Made by a program: the position numbers and the translations under genes. Positions 8,633 to 15,945 of a stretch of DNA of 64,000 nt are shown here, in pieces; position 1 is the first letter of the stretch; each line of letters opens with the position of its first letter. Origin of the DNA: Arthrobacter_B sp038069765 (GTDB taxonomy: Bacteria > Actinomycetota > Actinomycetes > Actinomycetales > Micrococcaceae); assembly GCF_038069765.1 (NCBI RefSeq), contig NZ_JBBPFS010000003.1, forward strand, positions 124,001 through 188,000, read 5' to 3'. The notes under the pieces were generated by a model, which saw only the letters and a program-made list of their open reading frames with translations, was not told where the DNA came from and made no database searches.

Positions 8633-8830
8633 CGGATGACCCGGAGTGCCCCGCGGCAGCATCCAACCGCGGCCAACCCGTACGGATCCCCGCTCCGGGA
8701 GCGCAAGCTGAACCAGGAGACCGCCACCTTCCCAGGGCAGGCCGCTCCAGGACAGCCCGCTCAAGGACAGCCCGCTCAACACACCCCGCCCGCGGACAGA
8801 CCGCCAAGGCCACTCGGGTGGCTTGAGGCC

Positions 8831-9325
8831 CTAGAGCTCCAGGCAGAAGACCCAGAGGATGATGTCCTCGTTCGGCACGTACCAGTCACGCTCGGGGACG
8901 CGCTTGAAGCCCATGGACTTGTACAGGGCATGCGCATTGGTCATCGGCGTCATGCTGGTCAGGCTGACGGTGTGGATTCCGTCGAGGCTGCGCGCGTACT
9001 CAATGACGGCCGCGACCAAAGCCCGGCCAACGCCGCCGCGCTGCAGCTGGGGGTCCACCGCGAGCATGCGGAACTCCAGCTCGCCTTCGATTGCGATGTC
9101 GGTGTACGGCTGACCGGCGAAAGTGATCGCAGTCGAAGCGGCCACCTTGCCGTCCAGCTCGGCAACCCAGACCAGTGCGTTGGCCGCACGGTCCTCTACA
9201 TTTTCAAGTTCCTTGACGTAGGGGTTGTCTGCTTCGATGAACCCGGCGCTCAGATACGCATCACGGGTGATCCGGCGGATGTCGTCAAAGTCTGCCTCGG
9301 TGGCCTGCCGGACGGTGATGCTCAT
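8831..9325 (-). CDS. GNAT-family N-acetyltransferase
   Basis: 164 residues, a single GNAT domain. Motif A reads MLAVDPQLQRGGVGRALVAA, with the RGGVGRAL pyrophosphate loop, and motif B is LYKSMGFKRVPERDW. The substrate is unknown. It is monocistronic; TAAGGAT lies upstream of the ATG, at slightly long spacing. The upstream gene is the DksA-type protein, separated by a 261-bp spacer containing 11-bp tandem repeats. Confidence 0.8.
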   Translation of the reverse strand: MSITVRQATEADFDDIRRITRDAYLSAGFIEADNPYVKELENVEDRAANALVWVAELDGKVAASTAITFAGQPYTDIAIEGELEFRMLAVDPQLQRGGVGRALVAAVIEYARSLDGIHTVSLTSMTPMTNAHALYKSMGFKRVPERDWYVPNEDIILWVFCLEL

Positions 9326-9487
9326 GCGTGTTACGAATCCTTACGTGGGGTCTTGATTTCCAACGTAGATTCTAGCCTCACCAAACCCGGGTCGGGCACC
9401 GCCGGTGACCCCGGACACGGTGGCAGGATGCCAACCGGCCGGAGGCTTCCCCTGCCGACCGGCAACATCGGCGGCTCCCCCGGGAAA

Positions 9488-9530
9488 GACGTCGGGACGA
9501 CGTCGGGACGACGTCGGGACGACGTCGGGC
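9488..9530. repeat. 11-bp tandem repeat
   Basis: The unit GACGTCGGGAC is repeated almost four times head to tail between the GNAT start and the DksA-type gene end. Each unit includes the GACGTC palindrome. It is non-coding on both strands as far as can be judged. Confidence 0.7.
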
Positions 9531-9586
9531 GGCCGACGCCGGTGTCCCCCAGCGCCCGACGCCGGGAAAGACGCCGGGCGCGCGGC

Positions 9587-10033
9587 CTACCGCCGTCGGG
9601 CAGCGGCGGCGCAGGAGACGCAGAACCGGGCTTCGGGCCGTATCTCCAGGCGCTCGGCGGGGATGGGATTGCCGCAGTTCTCACACACTCCGTAGATACC
9701 CTTGTCCAGGCGGACGCGGGCGTCCAGGAGTTCGATGAGCGAGGATTCGGCCGCCGCCAGCAGCGCCATTTCGTTGTTCCGCTCCACCGAGACGGTGGAC
9801 CCCTCCGGGTCATGTTCGTCGTCGGCGGGGGTGTCCTTGGCGGCGAGAGTTACTTCGCGGATGTCTGCGAGGACGGCGTCGATTTTTTCCCGGGCTTCGG
9901 CGATGCGTTCATCCAGCAACTGGGCGAAGTGCGCGGTGTCCAGATCAGCCGGGGTGGTGTGCGGCGGAGCCGGGGCGCGCGTACCTGCCGCAGCCGGGGC
10001 TTTGCGGGGAGCAGCGGTAACTTTACGGGTCAT
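9587..10033 (-). CDS. TraR/DksA-type C4 zinc-finger protein
   Basis: 148 residues from the ATG at 10033, chosen because GGAGG lies six bases upstream; an ATG six codons earlier has no such site. The C-terminal half carries the DksA/TraR zinc finger CENCGNPIPAERLEIRPEAR followed by FCVSC (Cys-X2-Cys-X17-Cys-X2-Cys), preceded by a long helical region. The N-terminal 40 residues are Ala/Pro-rich. DksA relatives bind the RNA polymerase secondary channel; the actinobacterial versions are poorly studied, and the DxxDxA coiled-coil tip of E. coli DksA is not recognisable, so a direct ppGpp partner role is doubtful. Confidence 0.8.
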   Translation of the reverse strand: MTRKVTAAPRKAPAAAGTRAPAPPHTTPADLDTAHFAQLLDERIAEAREKIDAVLADIREVTLAAKDTPADDEHDPEGSTVSVERNNEMALLAAAESSLIELLDARVRLDKGIYGVCENCGNPIPAERLEIRPEARFCVSCAAAARRR

Positions 10034-10241
10034 GAAATTCCTCCGGTCCATGAGTGGCAGGTGCCATCAATTATCCGTGCTCACCTGCTCAAACACCCGG
10101 CGCCGGAAGCCCGCTTTACTCAGGGCTTAATCGCTGCCCTGTCCACGCCCCTCCACTGGTTCCAGCCGGGGTCGGCTAGCATGACGGGAACCAAGACAAA
10201 GGCCGTCTGGTGCTGTCCGGCGGCCGCACAGGGGGAACAGC

Positions 10242-10991
10242 ATGGTCGACGCGCATTACAACGAGCCGCGCCTGGTGGCGCTCTACGACGAGGACAACTC
10301 CGGCAGCTGGGACACCGACTTCTACGCCGGCCTCATCAGGGACAAGCCGCTGCGCGTGGCCGACGTGGGCTGCGGCACCGGCAGCTTCGCCGTCCGGCTG
10401 GCGCAGGCCGGGCACACCGTGACCGGCATTGATCCCGCGGAGGGGATGCTGGATGCAGCTCAGACGCGCGACGGCGCCGAGCTGGTGACGTGGCTGCCCG
10501 GCACCGCCGCGGATCTGCCCGAAGGTCCCTTTGATGCCGCCGTCATGACCGGCCACGCGTTTCAGTGCCTGCTCACCCGGGCCGAGATCCTGGAAACGCT
10601 GCAGGCGGTCCGGTCCCGGCTCGCCCCCGGCGGCACCTTCTACTTCGAAACCCGCAACCCCGCAGCCAAGGCCTGGCTGGGGTGGGACAGCGCCGCTGCC
10701 GGACCGGAAGTGCAGGAATCCTCGGCCGGGACGCTGGAAGTTGAATGGGAACTGATCTCCGTCCGGGAGATGCCCGACGGCGTCCTGGTCACCTTCGAGG
10801 ACCGGACCCGTTTCCTGGCCGACGGCGCCGAATTTGCCAGCCGCAGCACCCTGAAGTTCGCCCCGGCGGACCTGCTGGAGCAGTTGCTGGAGCAGGCGGG
10901 CTTCAGCTCCGCGGACTGGTATGGAGACTGGCAGGGCGGCCCCTTTGTGGAAGCGACGAGCCGAGAGATCATCGTCGCCGCCGGGCGGTAG
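10242..10991 (+). CDS. Class I SAM-dependent methyltransferase
   Basis: 249 residues. Motif I is VADVGCGTGSFAVRLAQAGH (near residues 39-58), then the acidic residue in VTGIDPAEGML, and a post-motif FDAAVMTGHAFQCLL, a standard methyltransferase fold. The C-terminal half (VEWELISVREMPDGVLVTFE) forms a beta-rich substrate lid seen in small-molecule methyltransferases. The substrate is not identifiable. GGGGGAACAGC precedes the ATG and supplies a ribosome site. It may be cotranscribed with the GNAT gene starting 57 bases after its stop. Confidence 0.8.
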   Translation: MVDAHYNEPRLVALYDEDNSGSWDTDFYAGLIRDKPLRVADVGCGTGSFAVRLAQAGHTVTGIDPAEGMLDAAQTRDGAELVTWLPGTAADLPEGPFDAAVMTGHAFQCLLTRAEILETLQAVRSRLAPGGTFYFETRNPAAKAWLGWDSAAAGPEVQESSAGTLEVEWELISVREMPDGVLVTFEDRTRFLADGAEFASRSTLKFAPADLLEQLLEQAGFSSADWYGDWQGGPFVEATSREIIVAAGR

Positions 10992-11047
10992 ACGAGTGCC
11001 CGGACCGCCAGGCACGTCCGGGGAACCGGATAGGCCATGATGGTGCC

Positions 11048-11662
11048 ATGACCGCGAATCCCACCGGCCCCCGCTGGCCCGTCATCACGCCCCGCCTCGC
11101 CATCCGTCCCGCCGAAGCCGAAGACCTGCCGCGCATGTTTGAATACCGGCGGAAGCCCGAGGTCGCTCAATGGATGACAGCCCAGCCCACGGACGTGGAC
11201 GTCTTCGTGGAGCGGCTCCGGCAGCCGGAGCATTTGGCGGCCACCTTTGTCGTGGAACAGGCCGGAGCCCTGGTCGGTGACCTATATCTTGCCCGCCAGG
11301 ACGCGTGGGCGCAGCAGGAGGTAGAGGAGTTGGCGCGCGGCACGCAGGCCGAGATCGGCTACGTCATTGCACCGGAGTTCGCCGGGCGGGGGTACGCGAG
11401 CGAAGCCGTAGCTGCACTAGTGCGCGTCTGCTTCGAGGACCTGGGCCTGCGCCGGGTGGTGGCGGAGTGTTTCGCCGACAACACCGCTTCCTGGCGGGTC
11501 ATGGAAAAAGCGGGGATGCGGCGTGAGGGGCGGTTCCGTCAAGGGTCCCTCCACCGTTCGGGGCGCTGGCTGGATGACCTCCGCTACGCGCTCCTGGCCG
11601 ATGAATGGCGTGCATCCCGGGCCGGCGGAAGTGCCGTGGCAGAACCGCCCCTCCACACCTAG
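11048..11662 (+). CDS. RimJ/RimL-type GNAT acetyltransferase
   Basis: 204 residues. The N-terminal TPRLAIRPAEAEDLPRMFEY and motif A IGYVIAPEFAGRGYASEAVA, followed by AECFADNTASWRVMEKAGMR, place it in the RimJ/RimL group (PF13302-like) of N-terminal-alpha or small-molecule acetyltransferases. Individual members acetylate ribosomal proteins, antibiotics or metabolites; the target cannot be read from sequence. The ATG was chosen because the preceding in-frame codons belong to the spacer after the methyltransferase. Its stop overlaps by four bases the convergent inositol-monophosphatase-type gene. Confidence 0.8.
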   Translation: MTANPTGPRWPVITPRLAIRPAEAEDLPRMFEYRRKPEVAQWMTAQPTDVDVFVERLRQPEHLAATFVVEQAGALVGDLYLARQDAWAQQEVEELARGTQAEIGYVIAPEFAGRGYASEAVAALVRVCFEDLGLRRVVAECFADNTASWRVMEKAGMRREGRFRQGSLHRSGRWLDDLRYALLADEWRASRAGGSAVAEPPLHT

Positions 11663-12467
11663 CCCAGCAGCGCAGCTCCGGCCGTCGTGACGGCGTCGAG
11701 CCGCTCCGCGTCGTCGGCCGGCTGCGGCGGCCGCTGCACCGGCACACCGGCTTCCTCGGCAATCAGGGCACCCGCGGCATAGTCATATTCGTTGAGGCCG
11801 CGCTCAATGTAGGCGTCCAGGCTGCCGTCCGCCACCATGCACAGGTCCAGGGCCGCAGACCCCAGCCGCCGCACGTCGGCGAATTCCCCGGCCAGCCGGG
11901 CCAGAGCCGCGTACTGCTCGGAACGCACGCCGGCGTCATAAGAGAACCCGGTGCCCAGCAGCTTTCCGACCCGCTCCGGATCGGGGCCGGTCAGCTGGCG
12001 GACGTTCCCGTGCTCGGCCAGCCAGGCCCCGTGGCCGCGGGCCGCCGAGTAGACGGCACCAGCGCCGGTGCATGCACGACGCCGGCCAGCCACTCGCCGT
12101 CGTCGTTCACCGCCGCGACCGACGTGGCGTAGTAGACGATGTTGCGGATGAAGTTGGTGGTGCCGTCCAGCGGATCGATGGACCAGCGGATGCCGGACGC
12201 GTGGACCGGCACGCTGTCCTCCAACTCCTCGCCGGTGATCGTGTCCTGCGGCCGGCGGCGGGTGATGACTTCCCTGACTGCCTGCTCGGCCGCTGTGTCG
12301 AACTCGGTCACCCAGTCACCGTCGGCACTCTTGTTGACCGCGTTCAGCCCCTCGAAGGTGCGCCGCGCCAGCACCGCTGCCCCGGCGGCAGCCGCCTCGC
12401 GGGCAACGTCGAGCAGTTCCAGCGGATCGGCAGCGGGTACCGCAACGGGGTCCGGAAGCGGGGTCAT
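11659..12467 (-). pseudogene. Inositol-monophosphatase-family gene with a -1 frameshift
   Basis: Two overlapping frames together encode one IMPase-type protein. The first (from the ATG at 12467) has GDWVTEFDTAAEQAV, GEELEDS and the metal motif SIDPLDGTTNFIRN, then reaches AGVVHAPAL. The second frame continues the expected GAVYSAARGHGAWLAEHG and ends with YDYAAGALIAEEAGV. Restoring one G close to 12063 (CTGGTGCC to CTGGGTGCC) joins them. The family hydrolyses phosphate from inositol, fructose bisphosphate, PAP or histidinol phosphate. Either the gene is broken or the base is a sequencing error. Its ATG overlaps the ligA stop (ATGA), so it is coupled to ligA. Confidence 0.85.
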
Positions 12468-14680
12468 GCCTGGTCCTCTTCCAGCCGGCCGGCCAACAGT
12501 GCGCGGAAACCGTCTTCGTCAATCACGCGCACACCCAGCTGCTCGGCCTTGTCCAGCTTGGTGCCGGCATTCTCACCGGCCACCACGTAGTCGGTCTTCT
12601 TGGAGACCGAGCCGGAAGCCTTGCCGCCGCGGGTCAGGATCGCTTCCTTGGCCTCGTCGCGGCTGAAGTTCGGCAGGGTGCCGGTGACGACGACGGTCAG
12701 TCCTTCCAGAGTCCGCGGCATGGATTCGTCGCGCTCATCGGCCATCCGCACCCCGGCCGCGGCCCAGGCATCCACAATCTCGCGGTGCCAGTCCTCGGCG
12801 AACCATTCCTTCAGTGCGGCAGCGATGGTCGGGCCGACGCCGTCGACGTGCGCCAGCTGCTCTTCCGTCGCGGCCCGGATGGCATCCATGGAACCGAAGG
12901 CGCCGGCGAGGGCGCGCGCCGCCGTCGGGCCCACATGACGGATGGACAGCGCCACCAGAACCCGCCACAGCGGCTGGGTTTTGGCCTTCTCGAGTTCGGT
13001 GAACAGTTTGCGCGTGGTGGCGCTGGGCTCCGAGGGTTTCTTGGCCGTGCCCTTGGTGTAGAAGTACGGCACGAGTTCGGTGCCGTCCACCACGCCCTTG
13101 ACCCGTTTGGGCCGTTGGATCCGCACGTCCGCCAGGTCTTCGATCTTCAGGTCGAACAGGCCGGCTTCGCTGGTCAGCGGCGGGGTTTCCGGCTCTGCGG
13201 GCTGCGTCAGCGCAATTGCCGCCTCCCACCCGAGCGCCTCGATGTCGAAGGCGCCGCGGCCGGCCAGGTGGAAGACCCGTTCGCGCAGCTGCGAGGGGCA
13301 GGACTTGGCGTTGGGGCAGCGGATGTCCACGTCCCCTTCCTTGGCCGGCTTCAGTTCCGTGCCGCAGGAGGGACAGTGGGTCGGCATTACGAAGTCGCGT
13401 TCGCTGCCGTCGCGGAGTGCGACGACGGGGCCCACAATTTCGGGGATCACGTCGCCGGCCTTGCGCAGCACTACGGTGTCACCGATCTTCACGCCCTTGG
13501 CCTTCACCACGTCCTGGTTGTGCAGCGTGGCCATCTCCACCGTGGAACCGGAGACCAGCACCGGCGTCATCATCCCGTAGGGCGTAACGCGGCCGGTGCG
13601 GCCCACGTTGACGCGGATGTCCAGCAGCTTGGTGTTCACTTCCTCGGGCGGGTACTTGTAGGCCACGGACCAGCGCGGGACGCGGGACGTGTTGCCTAGT
13701 GCGCGCTGCAGGCCAAAGTCGTCCACCTTGACCACGATGCCGTCGATTTCGTGCGAGAGGTCGTGCCGGTGCTCGCCGTTGTCGGCAATGTACTTCAGCA
13801 CTTCCTCATAGGTGTCCAGCACCTTGTAATAGGGCGACGTCGGCAGTCCCCACTGTTTCAGCAGTTCGTAGGTTTCGGACTGGCTGGCCACGTTGAGCCC
13901 TTCGCGGGCGCCGATGCCGTGTACGTACATGCTCAGCGGGCGGCGGGCGGTGACTTCGGGATCCTTCTGCCGCAGGGAGCCGGCGGCGGCGTTGCGCGGG
14001 TTGGCGAAGGGCGCCTTGCCGGCTGCCACCATGGTTTCGTTGAGATGCGCGAATTCCTTGGAGGGGATGAAGACCTCCCCGCGGATCTCCATTTCCGCCG
14101 GGAGGTCTTCGCCCTTGAGGGTGCGCGGGATCGAGGCGATGGTCAGTACGTTGTGGGTGATGTCCTCCCCCGTGGTGCCGTCGCCGCGGGTGGCGGCCCG
14201 GACCAGTTCACCGTTGCGGTAGAGCAGGTTCACCGCCAGTCCGTCGATCTTGAGTTCCGTGAGCCACTTAATCTTTGCGCCGGGAGCAATGTTGGCCACG
14301 GAGGACTCGGCCTTGCGTACCCAGGCGTCCAGCTCGTCCAGGGAGAAGACATCCTCGAGGCTGTACATCCGCTGCAGGTGTTCCACCGGGGCGAAGGCCG
14401 CCGATACTTCTCCGCCCACCTCCTGCGTGGGTGAGTCATTGGTGACCAGTTCCGGGTGCAGCGCCTCAATCTCTTCCAGGCGGCGGTAGAGCCGGTCAAA
14501 TTCGGCGTCCGAAACCAGGGGCGCGTCTTCGTTGTAATACGCGAAGCGGTAGCGGCGCACCTGCTCGGCGAGCGCCTGGTATTCCTCGCGCAGGTCTTCC
14601 GCGGGCGGGGTGTCGGTGCTGACCGATTCGACGGCGGCTTCGGTGTCCGTGGGTTCAGGAGATGTCTTGGCTGTGCTCAC
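12464..14680 (-). CDS. ligA: NAD-dependent DNA ligase
   Basis: 738 residues. LigA seals nicks during replication and repair using NAD. Visible parts, in order: the Ia domain with YYNEDAPLVSDAEFDRLYRRL; the adenylation domain with the nucleophilic Lys in TELKIDGLAVNLLY; the OB fold; a four-Cys zinc finger (CPSCG, then CP and C in RCPNAKSCP); helix-hairpin-helix repeats (LAHVDGVGPTIAAALKEW); and a C-terminal BRCT domain (LEGLTVVVTGTLPNFSRDEA). The first 30 residues are an actinobacterial Thr/Glu-rich extension. Normal length and order; essential in most bacteria. Confidence 0.98.
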   Translation of the reverse strand: MSTAKTSPEPTDTEAAVESVSTDTPPAEDLREEYQALAEQVRRYRFAYYNEDAPLVSDAEFDRLYRRLEEIEALHPELVTNDSPTQEVGGEVSAAFAPVEHLQRMYSLEDVFSLDELDAWVRKAESSVANIAPGAKIKWLTELKIDGLAVNLLYRNGELVRAATRGDGTTGEDITHNVLTIASIPRTLKGEDLPAEMEIRGEVFIPSKEFAHLNETMVAAGKAPFANPRNAAAGSLRQKDPEVTARRPLSMYVHGIGAREGLNVASQSETYELLKQWGLPTSPYYKVLDTYEEVLKYIADNGEHRHDLSHEIDGIVVKVDDFGLQRALGNTSRVPRWSVAYKYPPEEVNTKLLDIRVNVGRTGRVTPYGMMTPVLVSGSTVEMATLHNQDVVKAKGVKIGDTVVLRKAGDVIPEIVGPVVALRDGSERDFVMPTHCPSCGTELKPAKEGDVDIRCPNAKSCPSQLRERVFHLAGRGAFDIEALGWEAAIALTQPAEPETPPLTSEAGLFDLKIEDLADVRIQRPKRVKGVVDGTELVPYFYTKGTAKKPSEPSATTRKLFTELEKAKTQPLWRVLVALSIRHVGPTAARALAGAFGSMDAIRAATEEQLAHVDGVGPTIAAALKEWFAEDWHREIVDAWAAAGVRMADERDESMPRTLEGLTVVVTGTLPNFSRDEAKEAILTRGGKASGSVSKKTDYVVAGENAGTKLDKAEQLGVRVIDEDGFRALLAGRLEEDQA

Positions 14681-14831
14681 CTATCCAATCTTGCCCCATA
14701 GCGTCCGTGAGCGGGAGTTATACGAAACGGACGGCGTCGGGCGCCAGCGGCCTCGGGCAGTTCCTACACTCCGTCTCCGCCGTCTCCGCCGTTTCCGTCG
14801 CAGTGCCCGGGCAAATGGGTTTTCGAAAGAA

Positions 14832-14863
14832 TCAACGGCGCCGGGTTCAGCCGACGCCGTTGA
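14832..14863 (-). terminator. Putative terminator after the ESAT-6-like gene
   Basis: TCAACGGCG (14832-14840) and CGCCGTTGA (14855-14863) form a perfect 9-bp stem 17 bases beyond the stop of the minus-strand WXG100-type gene. On the minus strand it is followed by TTCTTTC. Confidence 0.5.
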
Positions 14864-14879
14864 CGTCTGTGTCCGGTCG

Positions 14880-15185
14880 CTAGCCGATGTTCTGGACTGC
14901 GCCTCTGGCGCGGGAGCCGGCGCTGGACGCCGTCTGGTCATTCAGGTTCAGGGTTTGCTTCACAAGGGCAATGATGTTCCTGGTTTCATTGGCCGCGTTC
15001 CGAAAGCGGTTCTCCACGGCCTGGTAGTCCTCGGAGACGCCGTCGGCCTGAAAATCCGACATGGCGGAATTCACTGCTTTCTCCCGCTCGCCGATAAGCG
15101 ATTCGAGCCTGCCCACAATGGACTGGATATCCCCCTGCACAGCGGAGGAGGTGTCGGTGTCATAACTCAAACGATCCTGGGACAT
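14880..15185 (-). CDS. WXG100/ESAT-6-like type VII secretion substrate
   Basis: 101 residues, predicted as two helices. The sequence around the turn reads AMSDFQADGVSEDYQAVENR, matching the actinobacterial ESAT-6-type group in which the classic W-X-G is replaced by A-D-G. YDTDTSSAVQGDIQSIVGRL forms the first helix and a longer second helix ends NIIALVKQTLNLND. These proteins dimerise and leave by the EccC-driven ESX route. It is downstream of, and on the same strand as, the second Esx-type gene with a 74-base gap, the usual Esx pair arrangement; the secretion core lies 3.7 kb away at 18947-25732. Confidence 0.8.
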   Translation of the reverse strand: MSQDRLSYDTDTSSAVQGDIQSIVGRLESLIGEREKAVNSAMSDFQADGVSEDYQAVENRFRNAANETRNIIALVKQTLNLNDQTASSAGSRARGAVQNIG

Positions 15186-15259
15186 GGCTAACCTTTCAAA
15201 ATCAGTCGGGAAATCAGTTAGGGCGGAACGAGGAGAAGAACTTTGCGAAAGCAGTGCGC

Positions 15260-15595
15260 TCAGCGCGAGGAACCGAAGCGGGCAGCGTCAAAGCTTGCGG
15301 CGCCCTGCTGCTGCTGGGCATTGTCAGCGCTTTCCTGATCACCTGTGTGGAAAGACCTGTCCATCTCGGACTGTCCCATCAAAATGGCTGCCAGGGACCC
15401 GTTCAGCTCATTGGCCACCTCGTCGGTGCGGGCCTTGAACTCGTCGAACTTCACCCGGCCCGAACCGTTGAACTTGCCTTCCAGGGGAGCCACCGCCTCA
15501 ACCAGCGCCCGCACCAGCTGACCGAGATCCTGGTTGGAGGCCCCCGTCTGCTGCGTCAGTGTCCCCAGTGTCTGCGAACCCATATCAAATTTCAT
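15260..15595 (-). CDS. WXG100-family-like protein, partner of the ESAT-6-like protein
   Basis: 111 residues from the ATG at 15595 (a GTG directly before it is an alternative; AAGGTGG precedes both). It has the size and helix-turn-helix shape of an Esx protein: a first helix GQLVRALVEAVAPLEGKF, a turn NGSGRVKF in place of WXG, a second helix FDEFKARTDEVANELNGSLA and a polar C-terminal tail. It is the upstream gene of the Esx pair and probably forms a heterodimer with the 101-residue protein; the tail may carry the secretion signal. The family call rests on size, predicted shape and context rather than on a perfect motif. Confidence 0.7.
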   Translation of the reverse strand: MKFDMGSQTLGTLTQQTGASNQDLGQLVRALVEAVAPLEGKFNGSGRVKFDEFKARTDEVANELNGSLAAILMGQSEMDRSFHTGDQESADNAQQQQGAASFDAARFGSSR

Positions 15596-15945
15596 CACTG
15601 CCCACCTTCAGCGCCTGAGCGCCCTCGTCCGGTTTGGTCTCCGGCACTAAACCAGGCTTCCCTGCGGATCCCCTTGGCCTGCCGATGGCTATATCCAACG
15701 CGGACGCTCCGGGAAACACCATGCGGGGAGTCGGGCCTGTGGATAACTGCGGGTCTGGACGGCGGCGGAGCCGCCTGCCACCGGGTCTGGAACAGTGTCC
15801 GGAGCGGGCCGGCCTTTCGCCGCGCGCGGCGAAAACCTTGCTATGGGGTGCGGCACCTGCTAGGCCTATTCCTACGGAAGTGGCGGGCCGGTCCGGGATG
15901 CTCCGGGACCTGAGGCTGCCGACGGCGGATGGTGAAGGGAAGTGC
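15596..15945. other. 350-bp divergent spacer between the Esx pair and the YdeP-type oxidoreductase
   Basis: Must hold the promoters for both directions. It contains the 20-bp palindrome at 15815-15834 and TAGGCCTA at 15862-15869. No gene was recognised. Confidence 0.45.
15815..15834. promoter_or_regulatory. Perfect 20-bp palindrome upstream of the molybdopterin oxidoreductase
   Basis: TTTCGCCGCGCGCGGCGAAA is fully self-complementary, 111 bases before the ATG at 15946. The symmetrical AT-capped, GC-cored form suits a dimeric regulator, but its factor is unknown; GC-rich DNA produces some such sites by chance. Confidence 0.35.

Larger units (their letters stand above)
8420..8830. other. 411-bp intergenic region between gatC and a GNAT gene
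   Basis: Contains the gatC leader, a copy of the GTAGTACAGAT-type palindrome at 8582-8632, and a run of short imperfect repeats around 8725-8790 (GGACAGCCCGCTCA repeated twice, preceded by a similar GGGCAGGCCGCTCC). No coding region on either strand looks real. Confidence 0.5.
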
